Shown piece by piece: positions 1 through 6,325 of a stretch of DNA of 11,136 nt. Position numbers and translations under genes: made by a program. The notes beneath the pieces were generated by a model. The model searched no databases. It was not told the origin of the DNA and saw only the letters and a program-made list of their open reading frames with translations. The stretch covers positions 1 to 11,136 of the forward strand of contig CAMYIQ010000104.1 of the NCBI GenBank assembly GCA_947258465.1, written 5' to 3'. Within the stretch, counting starts at the first letter, position 1; each line of letters starts with the position of its first letter. The DNA comes from an uncultured Erythrobacter sp. GTDB lineage: Bacteria; Pseudomonadota; Alphaproteobacteria; Sphingomonadales; Sphingomonadaceae.

Positions 1-2
1 GG

Positions 3-365
3 ATGGGGCAGCCTTTGCGCGTGCTCGTTGCTGAAGACGAGCTGATTGTGGGATACGACCTTTGCGACACGGTGGCCGAGGCCGGGTATATGGTAGAAGG
101 TCCGTATGACGACCTTTCTTCGGCAATGCTCGCTTATCAAAAGGCCAAGCCCGATATCGCCATTCTCGATGTGCAGTTGGGCGATGGTATCGTCTATCCA
201 CTGGCCGAACAAATGATGGCCGAAGACGTCCCGGTCATCTTCCATTCGGGTCAGCTCACTCCCGACGAGGTTGCCGAGCGTTTCCCGCAGGCACAGGCGC
301 TGTCCAAGCCCTGCCCTCCGGCAGCCGTGATCGAATCGGTCCAACGGGCGGCCGCGCACGGTTGA
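3..365 (+). CDS. Single-domain response regulator (receiver domain only)
   Basis: The 120-residue protein is one CheY-like receiver domain with no output domain, so it probably acts by protein-protein contact or as a phosphate shuttle in a two-component relay. Visible landmarks are the acidic pair E11-D12 after beta-1, the phospho-acceptor D56 in ILDVQLGDG, the switch residue S82 in VIFHSG, and K102-P103 (SKP) after beta-5. All residues needed for phosphorylation are present. The ATG lies only two bases inside the window, so an upstream start cannot be excluded, but MGQPLRVLVAEDE is a normal receiver N-terminus and the length fits the family. The VIFHSG strand resembles stand-alone receivers linked to HWE/HisKA_2 kinases of alphaproteobacteria (recalled, not searched). 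No kinase is visible here. The partner and the process controlled are unknown. Confidence 0.88.
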   Translation: MGQPLRVLVAEDELIVGYDLCDTVAEAGYMVEGPYDDLSSAMLAYQKAKPDIAILDVQLGDGIVYPLAEQMMAEDVPVIFHSGQLTPDEVAERFPQAQALSKPCPPAAVIESVQRAAAHG

Positions 366-372
366 TCGCGCT

Positions 373-391
373 TTCCGGGGCGCAGCCGGAA
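373..391 (+). other. Short inverted repeat between receiver gene and copper-storage gene
   Basis: TTCCGG (373-378) and CCGGAA (386-391) form a perfect 6-bp stem around a 7-nt loop, starting 8 bases after the receiver stop codon. There is no following T-run, so it is at best a weak terminator or mRNA 3' stabilising hairpin. It could also be an operator, or chance in GC-rich DNA. The rest of this 79-bp gap holds the purine-rich ribosome binding site of the next gene. Confidence 0.25.
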
Positions 392-444
392 CATCGGATT
401 GCCACGATCCATTCCCTGGGTGAACCCCAAGGAAAGGAAGCTCT

Positions 445-831
445 ATGTCACTTCAGAAAATGGTCGCTGCCCACCCGCAGGTACAGGACGAGACCGAAGA
501 ATTGATCCTGGCCGCACGGCACGCCATGCTGTGCTCGCTGTTCTGCACCAGCTGCGCCGATGCCTGCGTGGCCGAAGACATGGACATGGCGCAATGCATC
601 CGCAATTGCTTGGATTGCGCCGATGTCTGCACCGCCACCGCGCGACTGGCCGTGCGTCGCACCGCGCAGAATATCGATGTCCTGCGCAGCCAGCTCGAAA
701 CCTGCATCACGGCCTGCGAGACTTGTGCGGCAGAATGCGAAGGCCATGACGATCCGCACTGCCAGCTATGCGCGAGGATGTGTCGCGAATGCGCGGAGGA
801 CTGCCGCAAGGCTTTGCCGCTGGTGAAGTGA
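445..831 (+). CDS. Four-helix-bundle copper-storage protein (Csp3-like, cysteine-rich)
   Basis: The 128-residue protein has 17 cysteines, arranged on predicted amphipathic helices as C30-x3-C34-x2-C37-x3-C41, C51-x3-C55-x2-C58-x3-C62, C87-x3-C91-x2-C94-x3-C98 and C106/109/113/116/120. This heptad-like CxxxCxxC pattern, pointing Cys into the core of a four-helix bundle, is the signature of the Csp copper-storage family (DUF326-type). These proteins bind many Cu(I) ions per monomer. There is no signal peptide or twin-arginine motif at the N-terminus (MSLQKMVAAHPQVQ), so it should be cytosolic like Csp3 rather than exported like Csp1. Length and Cys number are close to Csp3 (about 130 aa, 18 Cys, from memory). 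The ATG follows a strong purine-rich ribosome binding site, GGAAAGGAAG, at 431-440. No CueR, CopZ or copper ATPase is seen beside it. The role (Cu(I) buffering or storage) is inferred from family. Confidence 0.9.
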   Translation: MSLQKMVAAHPQVQDETEELILAARHAMLCSLFCTSCADACVAEDMDMAQCIRNCLDCADVCTATARLAVRRTAQNIDVLRSQLETCITACETCAAECEGHDDPHCQLCARMCRECAEDCRKALPLVK

Positions 832-839
832 TTCGCGAT

Positions 840-870
840 GCGTCCAAGCCTCTTGCGAAGGACGCGCAAG
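840..870 (+). other. Overlapping alternative inverted repeats in the gcdH leader
   Basis: In the 74-bp gap before gcdH, GCGTCC (840-845) can pair with GGACGC (860-865), while CTTGCG (852-857) can pair with CGCAAG (865-870). The two 6-bp stems are mutually exclusive because they overlap. No T-run follows either. They may act as a weak end for the upstream mRNA or as leader structure for the gcdH operon, or be chance in GC-rich DNA. Confidence 0.2.
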
Positions 871-893
871 CCTGTCACTGGCTGGATAGTAAC

Positions 894-900
894 AAAGGAG
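894..900 (+). promoter_or_regulatory. Ribosome binding site fixing the gcdH start
   Basis: AAAGGAG sits 5 nt before the ATG at 906. It decides the start. The same frame stays open back to an ATG at 768 inside the copper-storage gene, but those 46 extra codons do not resemble an acyl-CoA dehydrogenase N-terminus. Confidence 0.8.
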
Positions 901-905
901 ACCAC

Positions 906-2090
906 ATGGCCGGTATGGTGCCCTTCGCTTGGGACGATCCCTTTAATCTCGATGATCAGCTGACCGAGGACGAGCGGATGATCCGCGACGCCGCGCACGC
1001 CTTTGCACAGGGCGAGTTGCAGCCGCGGGTGATCGAGAATTTCAGCAAGGAAGTCGACGATCCCGAGCTGTTCCCGATGATGGGCGAAGCTGGCCTGTTG
1101 GGCGCAACCGTGCCCGAGGAATATGGCGGCGCGGGCGCAGGCTATGTCGCCTACGGCCTGATCGCACGCGAGATCGAACGGGTCGACTCAGGCTATCGCT
1201 CGATGGCCAGCGTGCAGTCGAGCCTCGTGATGTATCCGATCCATGCCTATGGTTCGGAAGAGCAGCGCAAGAAATACCTCCCTGGCCTCGCCAGTGGGCA
1301 ACTTATCGGCTGTTTCGGCCTGACCGAGCCTGACGCCGGCAGCGATCCGGGCGGGATGAAGACCACTGCCAAGAAGGTCGATGGCGGCTATGTCATCTCC
1401 GGATCGAAGACTTGGATCTCTAACGCGCCCTTTGCCGATGTCTTCGTGGTCTGGGCGAAAAGCGATGCGCATGGCGGCGGCATTCGCGGCTTCGTGCTCG
1501 AAAAGGGTATGAAGGGGCTGTCGGCACCCAAGATCGAAGGCAAGCTGTCCTTGCGCGCCTCGACCACCGGCATGATCGTGATGGACGAAGTGGAAGTCGG
1601 CGACGATGCCCTGCTGCCCGAAGTGCAGGGTCTCAAAGGGCCGTTCGGCTGCCTCAACCGCGCGCGTTACGGCATTAGCTGGGGCGCGATGGGCGCCGCT
1701 GAATTCTGCCTGTATGCCGCGCGGCAATACGGCCTCGACCGACATCAGTTCGGCGTGCCGCTCGCGTCGAAACAGCTTTACCAATTGAAGCTGGCCGACA
1801 TGATCACCGAGATTTCGCTCGGCCTGCAATCCTCCTTGCGCGTCGGTCGGCTGATGGATGAAGGCAAGTTCGCCCCCGAGATGATCTCCATCGTCAAGCG
1901 CAACAATGTCGGCAAGGCATTGGATATCGCCCGCAAGTCGCGCGACATGCACGGCGGCAATGGCATTTCGGAAGAATATCAGGTGATCCGCCACATGGTG
2001 AACCTGGAAACGGTCAACACCTATGAAGGCACGCACGACGTCCATGCGCTGATCCTGGGGCGTGCGATCACCGGGATCGCCGCGTTTTGA
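906..2090 (+). CDS. gcdH: Glutaryl-CoA dehydrogenase
   Basis: This FAD enzyme oxidises and decarboxylates glutaryl-CoA to crotonyl-CoA and CO2 in lysine, tryptophan and some aromatic breakdown routes. It is cytoplasmic and passes electrons to ETF. The 394-residue product matches human GCDH closely over long stretches that I recognise. It has VDSGYRS (R98 and S99 correspond to the Arg/Ser that hold the glutaryl carboxylate), CFGLTEPDAGSDP for FAD/substrate, TWISNAP, FGCLNRARYGI, RQFGVPLA-like helix residues, RDMHGGNGIS, and the C-terminal TYEGTHDVHALILGRA with the catalytic base E374. The carboxylate-binding Arg and the decarboxylase-type C-terminus separate it from ordinary acyl-CoA dehydrogenases. 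It starts at the ATG with the good ribosome binding site. Its stop overlaps the next start (TTGA), so it heads an operon with maiA and a FAH-family gene. No dedicated regulator is seen next to it. Confidence 0.95.
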   Translation: MAGMVPFAWDDPFNLDDQLTEDERMIRDAAHAFAQGELQPRVIENFSKEVDDPELFPMMGEAGLLGATVPEEYGGAGAGYVAYGLIAREIERVDSGYRSMASVQSSLVMYPIHAYGSEEQRKKYLPGLASGQLIGCFGLTEPDAGSDPGGMKTTAKKVDGGYVISGSKTWISNAPFADVFVVWAKSDAHGGGIRGFVLEKGMKGLSAPKIEGKLSLRASTTGMIVMDEVEVGDDALLPEVQGLKGPFGCLNRARYGISWGAMGAAEFCLYAARQYGLDRHQFGVPLASKQLYQLKLADMITEISLGLQSSLRVGRLMDEGKFAPEMISIVKRNNVGKALDIARKSRDMHGGNGISEEYQVIRHMVNLETVNTYEGTHDVHALILGRAITGIAAF

Positions 2091-2731
2091 TCAGGCTCCA
2101 TGGATATTATCGCAGCTCGACCAGCTATCGCCTGCGCATCGCGCTGGAATTGAAGGGGCTGGATTACGAATACGTCCCGGTGAACCTGCTCAAGTCCGAA
2201 CAGAAGGGAAAGGATTTCACCAACCGCAATCCCTTCGGCACGGTCCCGCTGCTCGAAGTCGACGGCAAGAACTACGTCCAGTCGATGGCGCAAATCGAAT
2301 GGCTCGACGAAGCCTATGCCGAACGCGCGCTACTGCCTTGGGACATTGAGGATCGCTACGTCGCGCGCGAACTCGCCTACGCGATCGCGACTGAATTGCA
2401 CGCGCCCCTGAACCTGCCCGTCCTCAAGTATCTGGCCAACGAATACGGCAAGTCGCAGGACGAAATCGGCGTGTGGTATCGCCACTGGCTCGCGCGCACG
2501 CTCGACCCGATCGAGGCGCGCCTGGCGCAGCTCGGCACGGGCGATTTCCTGTTCGACAGGCCCGGCTTCTTCGAGGTATGCCTGCTGCCGCAGGTCTATA
2601 ACGCGCGGCGGTTCGGTTTCGACTTCGGCGACAAGCCGCATATCACCCGGATCGAAAGCGCCTGCCTCGCATTGCCCGAATTCCAGCGCGCCCATCCGGA
2701 TAACCAACCCGACAATCCCGAGAGGACCTGA
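2087..2731 (+). CDS. maiA: Maleylacetoacetate isomerase (zeta-class glutathione S-transferase)
   Basis: The enzyme uses glutathione as cofactor to isomerise 4-maleylacetoacetate to 4-fumarylacetoacetate in homogentisate (tyrosine/phenylalanine) breakdown; close relatives isomerise maleylpyruvate in the gentisate route. The 214 residues show an N-terminal thioredoxin-like GST domain with the zeta-class active-site loop as S10-S11-T12-S13 (vertebrate enzymes have SSCS; Thr replaces Cys), the cis-Pro P54 in TVPLLE, and the glutathione-binding Q65-S66 in YVQSMAQIEWL. A helical C-terminal domain follows. The start is a TTG at 2087-2089 whose bases overlap the gcdH stop by 4 nt. No in-frame ATG exists near the N-terminus and the active-site loop begins at residue 10, so the rare start is forced. 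With no strong ribosome binding site visible, translation is probably coupled to gcdH. The next gene is the expected pathway partner. Confidence 0.9.
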   Translation: MIRLHGYYRSSTSYRLRIALELKGLDYEYVPVNLLKSEQKGKDFTNRNPFGTVPLLEVDGKNYVQSMAQIEWLDEAYAERALLPWDIEDRYVARELAYAIATELHAPLNLPVLKYLANEYGKSQDEIGVWYRHWLARTLDPIEARLAQLGTGDFLFDRPGFFEVCLLPQVYNARRFGFDFGDKPHITRIESACLALPEFQRAHPDNQPDNPERT

Positions 2732-2736
2732 CACCC

Positions 2737-3747
2737 ATGAAGCTCGCAACACTCAAAGACGGCACGCGCGACGGCAAGCTCGTCGTCGTCTCCAAGGACC
2801 TCACCCGCTATTGCGCTGCCGACAACATTGCGCCGACGCTCCAAGCCGCGCTCGACGACTGGGAGACAGTCGCGCCGAAGCTCGAAGCACTCTACACCGA
2901 TGTCGAGCACCAGGCCGTGCCCTGCGAGCGCTTCCACGAGCGCGAGGCGCATTCACCGCTCCCGCGTGCCTATCAGTGGGCCGACGGCTCAGCCTATATC
3001 AACCACGTCGAGCTGGTGCGCAAAGCGCGCGGCGCCGAGGTGCCGGAAAGCTTCTACCACGACCCGCTAATGTATCAGGGCGGCAGTGACACCTTCCTCG
3101 CCCCGCGCGACGACATTCCGCTGAAAGACACCAAGTGGGGCTGCGACATGGAAGGCGAGATCGCGGTGATCACCGACGATGTGCCCATGGGCGTATCGAG
3201 CGAAGAGGCGGTGAGCCACATCAAGCTCGTCATGCTGGTTAACGACGTGAGCTTGCGCGGCCTGATTCCGGGCGAACTGGCCAAGGGCTTCGGCTTTTTC
3301 CAGTCCAAGCCCGCCAGCGCCTTCAGCCCCGTATGCGTCACGCCCGACGAGCTCGGCGATGCCTGGCAGAACAGTGTCATCCACTTGCCGCTGATGGTCG
3401 ATTATAATGGCGAGCCCTTCGGCCGCGCCAATGCCGGCGCCGATGCGACTTTCAGCCTTGCCGACCTCGTCGCGCATGCCGCCAAGACACGCAATCTCGG
3501 CGCAGGCACGATCATCGGTTCGGGCACGGTGTCCAATCAGGACGAGAATGGCGGCGCGGGCAAGCCCGTTAGCGAAGGCGGGCTGGGCTATAGCTGCATT
3601 GCCGAGATCCGCATGATCGAAACCATTGCCGACGGCGAGGCCAAGACTCGTTTCATGGCTCCGGGCGATACGGTTCGCGTTGAGATGAAAGATGCCGAGG
3701 GGCATTCGATCTTCGGCGCGATCGAGCAAGAGGTGGTCGCAGCCTGA
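2737..3747 (+). CDS. Fumarylacetoacetate hydrolase family protein
   Basis: It is likely a metal-dependent C-C hydrolase that cleaves fumarylacetoacetate to fumarate and acetoacetate, the last step of homogentisate breakdown. The 336-residue protein has the FAH fold C-terminal to about residue 85. Features are INHVELVRKARG, MYQGGSD, the metal-ligand pair E139-x-E141 in MEGEIAV, N169-D170 in LVNDVSLR, the conserved GELAKGFGFFQSKPASAFSP stretch, and GAGTIIGSGTVSN. It lies 5 bp after maiA, which supports a joint role. This bacterial subgroup is shorter than mammalian FAH (about 420 aa) and also contains fumarylpyruvate hydrolases of the gentisate route, so the substrate is not settled by sequence alone. 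There is only a weak ribosome binding site (GAGAGG about 12 nt upstream), consistent with coupled translation. Confidence 0.9.
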   Translation: MKLATLKDGTRDGKLVVVSKDLTRYCAADNIAPTLQAALDDWETVAPKLEALYTDVEHQAVPCERFHEREAHSPLPRAYQWADGSAYINHVELVRKARGAEVPESFYHDPLMYQGGSDTFLAPRDDIPLKDTKWGCDMEGEIAVITDDVPMGVSSEEAVSHIKLVMLVNDVSLRGLIPGELAKGFGFFQSKPASAFSPVCVTPDELGDAWQNSVIHLPLMVDYNGEPFGRANAGADATFSLADLVAHAAKTRNLGAGTIIGSGTVSNQDENGGAGKPVSEGGLGYSCIAEIRMIETIADGEAKTRFMAPGDTVRVEMKDAEGHSIFGAIEQEVVAA

Positions 3748-3777
3748 CGACCCGGGCGGCAGGTGGTGGCTGTCAGG
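3740..3777. terminator. Inverted repeat spanning both stop codons of convergent genes
   Basis: CCTGAC (3743-3748) and GTCAGG (3772-3777) are perfect reverse complements and contain the TGA stops of the plus-strand FAH gene and the minus-strand GNAT gene. A second pairing, CAGCC (3740-3744) with GGCTG (3768-3772), overlaps it. The loop is 23 nt and GC-rich, without a T-run on either strand. It may act as a weak bidirectional terminator between the convergent operons, but chance is possible. Confidence 0.3.
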
Positions 3778-4303
3778 GCCGCTCCTGCTCTTCCGGGTCG
3801 AACCGCAGGGTAAGAAACCGGGCATCCGCACCATAGCCAGCAAGCTTGCCTTCGCTCGCATGCGTATCGCGGAAACCGAACCGGCGCCAGAACGGGGCGG
3901 AATCGCCCACGGCGATCAGGCTGACCGACCCCAGACCCGTATCGCGTGCGTGCCGGATTATATGCGGCACGATAATACCGGCTGCCCCCAGCCCGCGCGC
4001 GAGGGGCAGGAGCGCCAGATCGTGAAGGTAGAACGTGTCCGGACGAACAGGCAGCCGCTCGATCCGCGCATCGAGCGGCAGAGGCTCCGCTTCGAGCCAG
4101 GGGTGCCCGATGCAATACCCCGCCACCGTGCTGTCGCGGTCCAGCACGAAGGCCCCGGCGGGATAGAGCGCCTGCCGGTCGGCAAAGACCGCGCGGTTTT
4201 CCGGCAGGGTCGGATGGACCGCTTCGGATATGCCATGGACCCGGTCTATGTCCCCGGTCCGCATCGGCCGCCATGGTCCAAGGTCGCCAATCTGCGTGTT
4301 CAT
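3773..4303 (-). CDS. GNAT family N-acetyltransferase
   Basis: The 176-residue protein carries the acetyl-CoA-binding GNAT core. Motif A is FYLHDLALLPLARGLGAAGI at residues 91-110, with the R/Q-x-x-G-x-G/A pyrophosphate loop seen as RGLGAA, and motif B contains VGDSAPFWRRFGFRD at about 132-146. The substrate cannot be read from sequence; small-molecule or protein amines are both possible. The ATG at 4303-4301 shares its A with the TGA stop of the upstream acyl-CoA dehydrogenase (TGATG), a classic coupled arrangement. A GTG one codon earlier (4306-4304) is also possible, giving 177 residues. It is the last gene of the enoyl-CoA hydratase / acyl-CoA dehydrogenase operon and faces the FAH gene. 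It may have a role in acyl-CoA metabolism or simply be carried in the operon. Confidence 0.85.
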   Translation of the reverse strand: MNTQIGDLGPWRPMRTGDIDRVHGISEAVHPTLPENRAVFADRQALYPAGAFVLDRDSTVAGYCIGHPWLEAEPLPLDARIERLPVRPDTFYLHDLALLPLARGLGAAGIIVPHIIRHARDTGLGSVSLIAVGDSAPFWRRFGFRDTHASEGKLAGYGADARFLTLRFDPEEQERP

Positions 4304-5466
4304 CACATCGAGCGGGCAATGAGCATCTTCATGACCTCGTTAGAGCCCCCGAAGATACGCGCGATGCGGGTGTCGCGATACATGCGGGCGATCGGGTATT
4401 CGTTGATATAGCCCGCGCCGCCATGGAGCTGGAGACACTTGTCGACCACTTCGCTCTGCAGCTCGGTGACCCAGTATTTGGCCATCGCCGCCGTGGCGAC
4501 ATCGAGCTCGCCCTTGAGCAGCTTGGCAATACAGTCGTTGACGAACACGCGCGCCGCAGTGCCGCGCGCCTTGAGGTCGGCCAGCACGAACTGCGTGTTC
4601 TGGAAGTCCCAGATCGTCTGGCCGAAAGCCTTGCGGTTCTTGACGTACTCGATAGTCACCTCGAGCGCTTTCTCGATACCTGTCGCAGCGCCCATGGCGA
4701 TAACCAGACGTTCCTGTGCCAGTTCGCCCATCAGCTGGTAAAAGCCTTGGCCCTCGACCCCGCCGAGCACGTTCTCCGCCGGTACGAAGACATCGTCGAA
4801 AAACAGCTCGGAGGTATCGGCTGCGTCGAGCCCAACCTTGTCGAGCTTCTTGCCGCGCGCGAACCCTTCGGCGCCCTCGGTCTCGAGCAGCATAAGCGAG
4901 ATACCCTTGGCGCGCTCGTTGGGATCGGTCTTGGCGACGACGATGATGAAATCGGCGGTCTGGCCGTTGGAGATATAGGTCTTGGCACCGTTGATCCGGT
5001 ACCCGTTCCCGTCCTTGAGCGCGGTGGTGGTGATGCTCTGCAGGTCGGAACCCACCCCCGGCTCGGTCATGGCGATGGCGCTGACCAGCTCGCCGGTGAC
5101 GAGTTTAGGAAGGTACTTCTTCTTCTGCTCCTCGGTCCCGTGACGCACGAGATAGGGCAGGATGATGGTGTTGTGCAGGCTGGCCGCGAAACCTTCCACG
5201 CCGTGCTTCGCCTGCTGGTCGATGACCACCATATCGTGACGGAAGTCGCCGCCATGCCCGCCATATTCTTCTGGCACCGAGACGCCGAGCAGGCCCGCCG
5301 CGCCCGCTTCGTTCCAGAATTCACGCTCGACCTGCCCGTCTTCGCGCCACTTTTCGATCCGCTTCTGGGGCGCGTGCTGCTGGTAGAACTTGCCCACGGC
5401 ATCGGCGAAGATGGCGATCTCCTCGTCTTCCATGAACTCGGGCTGGGGTACGTCGATTGCGGGCAT
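4303..5466 (-). CDS. Acyl-CoA dehydrogenase, long-chain (LCAD)-like
   Basis: This FAD-dependent enzyme introduces the alpha-beta double bond into acyl-CoA in fatty-acid or branched acid oxidation, donating electrons to ETF. The 387 residues show VPEEYGGHGG (64-73), AMTEPGVGSD (132-141) at the flavin/substrate site, KTYISNG (162-168), NRKAFGQ, LHGGAGYINEYPIARMYRD and a C-terminal ARIFGGSNEVMK. The usual C-terminal catalytic Glu (as in YEGT) is replaced by G373, while E252 in LAQERL matches the relocated base of mammalian LCAD (PQERLLIA). Similarity to LCAD in the last 100 residues (AMAKYW, TELQS) is clear to me by eye. Chain-length preference is unknown. The ATG is preceded by AGAGG about 10 nt upstream. 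It lies 45 bp after the enoyl-CoA hydratase gene and overlaps the GNAT start. Confidence 0.92.
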   Translation of the reverse strand: MPAIDVPQPEFMEDEEIAIFADAVGKFYQQHAPQKRIEKWREDGQVEREFWNEAGAAGLLGVSVPEEYGGHGGDFRHDMVVIDQQAKHGVEGFAASLHNTIILPYLVRHGTEEQKKKYLPKLVTGELVSAIAMTEPGVGSDLQSITTTALKDGNGYRINGAKTYISNGQTADFIIVVAKTDPNERAKGISLMLLETEGAEGFARGKKLDKVGLDAADTSELFFDDVFVPAENVLGGVEGQGFYQLMGELAQERLVIAMGAATGIEKALEVTIEYVKNRKAFGQTIWDFQNTQFVLADLKARGTAARVFVNDCIAKLLKGELDVATAAMAKYWVTELQSEVVDKCLQLHGGAGYINEYPIARMYRDTRIARIFGGSNEVMKMLIARSM

Positions 5467-5511
5467 GTCTCGGGTTCCTCTCGGGTGTTCTGCGTCTATT
5501 GCTGAAGGGTC

Positions 5512-6273
5512 TTACTTGCCCTTCCAGTTGGGCTTGCGCTTCTCGGCAAAGGCGGCGGCGCCTTCACGGGCATCTTCGGAGATGAAAACCGGCGCGATCA
5601 ATTGCGTCTGGCGAGTATACCGCTCTTCCATCGGCCAGCCGCGCGATTGCTTGATGATCTGCTTCGAGACGCGCACGGCAAGCGGGCCGTTGGCGACGAT
5701 GCTGGCGGCAAGCTCCTTCGCACCCGACAGCGCATCGCCTTCGCTCACTCGGTTGATCAGGCCCAACTCGTAAGCGCGGGCCGCGTCGATGAAGTCGCCG
5801 GTCAGCGCGAGTTCCATTGCGATCCGTTCGGGGATCTGGTCGGGAAGCATCATCACGCCGCCTGCAGCCGCTACAAGACCGCGTTTAACCTCGGGGATGC
5901 CGAATTTGGCGCCCGCATTCGCGACCACCAGATCGCAGGCGATCATCAATTCCAGCCCGCCGGCCAGCGCATAGCCTTCGACTGCCGCGATCAACGGCTT
6001 TTCGGGCGGCTTCTGCACGATCCCGCCAAAACCGCGCCCTTCGATGCTGGGCGATTCGCCGCGAAGGAAGCCCTTGAGGTCCATCCCCGAGCAGAAGGTC
6101 CCGCCCGCGCCGGTCAGGATGCCGACGCGCAGGCTGTCGTCGCTATCGAGCCGGTCCATCGCCGCCGCGATCCCTTCGGCGGCAGCCTTGGTCATCGCAT
6201 TCTTCGCTTCGGGGCGGTTGATGGTGACGACGAGAATGCCATCCTCTTCGCTCGTCAGGACTTCCTCGGACAT
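5512..6273 (-). CDS. Enoyl-CoA hydratase/isomerase family protein (crotonase)
   Basis: The 253-residue crotonase-fold enzyme most likely hydrates trans-2-enoyl-CoA to 3-hydroxyacyl-CoA. The first oxyanion-hole region is TFCSGMDLKGF (59-69) and the second is GYALAGGLELMIACDL (100-115). Both catalytic glutamates of classical hydratases are in place: E108 in GGLEL and, exactly 20 residues on, E128 in FGIPEV. The length is typical. The frame stays open upstream to 6360, but the ATG at 6273 has a strong GGAGGAG site (6281-6287 on the plus strand) and gives a normal N-terminus. It is first in an operon with the acyl-CoA dehydrogenase 45 bp downstream, which would supply its substrate. Exact substrate is unassigned; members of this family also include isomerases and other acyl-CoA enzymes. 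Confidence 0.9.
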   Translation of the reverse strand: MSEEVLTSEEDGILVVTINRPEAKNAMTKAAAEGIAAAMDRLDSDDSLRVGILTGAGGTFCSGMDLKGFLRGESPSIEGRGFGGIVQKPPEKPLIAAVEGYALAGGLELMIACDLVVANAGAKFGIPEVKRGLVAAAGGVMMLPDQIPERIAMELALTGDFIDAARAYELGLINRVSEGDALSGAKELAASIVANGPLAVRVSKQIIKQSRGWPMEERYTRQTQLIAPVFISEDAREGAAAFAEKRKPNWKGK

Positions 6274-6280
6274 AGCTGCT

Positions 6281-6287
6281 CTCCTCC
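6281..6287 (-). promoter_or_regulatory. Ribosome binding site of the enoyl-CoA hydratase gene
   Basis: On the minus strand this reads GGAGGAG, 7 nt before the ATG at 6273. It rules out the longer reading frame that opens at 6360. Confidence 0.8.
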
Positions 6288-6325
6288 ATTTCAATTCGAA
6301 ACTTGTCTTGCGCCCTTGCTGCGTC

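Noticed and set aside
768..905. N-terminal extension of glutaryl-CoA dehydrogenase starting inside the copper-storage gene
   Set aside because: The extension has no family resemblance, and the ATG at 906 has AAAGGAG at the right distance.
453..998. 181-residue minus-strand frame opposite the copper-storage gene and gcdH start
   Set aside because: The sense strand has the 17-Cys Csp pattern, which is far too ordered to be chance. The antisense frame shows Ser/Ala-rich filler.
4273..5505. 410-residue open frame on the plus strand opposite the acyl-CoA dehydrogenase
   Set aside because: It is a mirror of a clear LCAD-like gene. It has Leu/Gly/His-rich low-information sequence, no ribosome binding site of note and no family match by eye.
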